DNA from: Bacteroidales bacterium
GTDB lineage: Bacteria; Bacteroidota; Bacteroidia; Bacteroidales; UBA3824
Length of the DNA: 43,243 nucleotides
Assembly (NCBI GenBank): GCA_017412115.1
Contig: JAFPYR010000030.1
Span: 1 to 43,243, forward strand
Direction: 5' to 3'
Positions 42,767-43,243 of the stretch are shown here, piece by piece. The position numbers and the translations under genes are program-made. Within the stretch, counting starts at the first letter, position 1; every line of letters begins with the position of its first letter. The notes under the pieces are model-generated. The model made no database searches. It was not told the origin of the DNA and worked only from the letters and a program-made list of their open reading frames with translations.

Positions 42767-42768
42767 AG

Positions 42769-42796
42769 TTGAAAGTTGAAAATTGAGAATTGAAAA
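42769..42796 (+). repeat. Heptad repeat array after the DUF4960-like gene
   Basis: Four 7-bp units (TTGAAAG, TTGAAAA, TTGAGAA, TTGAAAA) start two bases after the stop codon and run into the terminator. It is the shortest of the five arrays. Confidence 0.75.
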
Positions 42797-42798
42797 TT

Positions 42799-42837
42799 TA
42801 CAGCCGTTCGGAGGAATTCGGACGGCTGTATTTTTTT
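42799..42837 (+). terminator. Rho-independent terminator of the sus-like operon
   Basis: TACAGCCGTTCG (42799-42810) pairs with CGGACGGCTGTA (42819-42830) with one T-G wobble, followed by seven T. It closes the 36275-42766 operon. Confidence 0.9.
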
Positions 42838-42881
42838 GTGTATGGGGAAAGTGGTAATTAAATAAGCCTAAAAACTTTGTT

Positions 42882-42912
42882 TTTGCCGAACAAATTATTT
42901 TTCGTAACTTTG
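42882..42912 (+). promoter_or_regulatory. Promoter of the 42936 ATPase gene
   Basis: TTTG (42882-42885), a 19-bp spacer and TAACTTTG (42905-42912) form a perfect Bacteroidota promoter, 23 bp before the ATG. Confidence 0.72.
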
Positions 42913-42935
42913 CCGAAAATAAAACTCTGAATGTT

Positions 42936-43243
42936 ATGGCAAGACAATTTAATACAGAGGTAACCTGCGACCCGAAACGGCACTATATGGTGGACATTAC
43001 CAACAAGATGAAGGTTTTTGAACGTCTCATCAACTTTGGCAAATACTTCACCATCAATCGTGCGCGGCAGTTTGGCAAGTCAACGTCGTTGAAATGGATT
43101 TATAACCACCTCAACGGCGAATATTTGGTTGTGTCGCTGAGTTTTGAAACTACCGACAAGACAAATTGGATTGATAATAAGTCGTTTTACGATTTTTTCT
43201 GCCAAAATATGATTACGGCATTCAAGGCGGCAAAAATCAAGAA
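42936..43243 (+). CDS. AAA-type ATP-binding protein, N-terminal part (runs off the window)
   Basis: The visible roughly 102 residues begin MARQFNTEVTCDPKRHYMVD. They contain YFTINRARQFGKSTSLKWI, a variant P-loop (RQFGKST, a GK[ST]-type Walker A) like that of the large AAA-ATPase-like family widespread in Bacteroidota, often in many copies. These proteins commonly pair the ATPase with a C-terminal nuclease-like domain, which would lie outside the window. It has its own promoter after the sus operon terminator, so it is a separate unit. Its function is unknown. Confidence 0.82.
   Translation, partial: MARQFNTEVTCDPKRHYMVDITNKMKVFERLINFGKYFTINRARQFGKSTSLKWIYNHLNGEYLVVSLSFETTDKTNWIDNKSFYDFFCQNMITAFKAAKIK

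Overview
The window is a low-GC stretch of a Bacteroidota chromosome, most likely order Bacteroidales. The evidence is a SusC/SusD pair, a parA-parB-DUF5683-mltD gene order, lipoprotein signals typical of the phylum, few Shine-Dalgarno sequences, and repeated promoters of the Bacteroides sigma type (TTTG, 19-20 bp, TAnnTTTG). The metabolism it points to is anaerobic and acetate-forming (nrdD/nrdG, pta/ackA). No rRNA, tRNA, CRISPR, phage or insertion sequence was seen.

Layout. 1-2200: start of enolase (minus), a flavin-reductase-like protein and two small lipoproteins. 2201-5450: anaerobic ribonucleotide reductase and its activase, with DnaA-box-like sequences upstream. 5451-9673 (minus): guaA, a stand-alone AICAR formyltransferase and a PurO-type IMP cyclohydrolase (together AICAR to IMP, plus XMP to GMP), headed by an odd UDP-galactopyranose-mutase-like fragment. 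9833-10825: a Gfo/Idh/MocA oxidoreductase. 10872-21217 (minus): parA, parB, DUF5683, a LysM lytic transglycosylase, two SGNH hydrolases, a large MBOAT acyltransferase and a signal-peptidase-like protein that appears to lack the catalytic lysine. This is a chromosome-segregation block joined to a probable envelope O-acylation block. 21481-24085: a frameshifted TonB receptor and a FISUMP-like lipoprotein. 24280-27836: pta, ackA and a secreted M14 peptidase. 27833-35446 (minus): a tight six-gene polyketide or aryl-polyene-like operon with three ketosynthases, one ACP, one methyltransferase and one CrtI-type oxidoreductase. 35447-36115: a possible small RNA and a small beta-sandwich protein. 36275-42766: a SusC/SusD/DUF4960-like glycan-uptake operon without a glycoside hydrolase in view. 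42936-end: start of an AAA-type ATPase.

The most interesting elements are the reduced ketosynthase operon, the MBOAT/SGNH/transglycosylase operon, the altered signal peptidase, the split purH arrangement, and a family of 7-bp-period AATT repeats. These repeats lie just after the stop codons of five plus-strand genes (nrdD, pta, susC, susD and the DUF4960-like gene). All family names are from reading the translations, without database searches.
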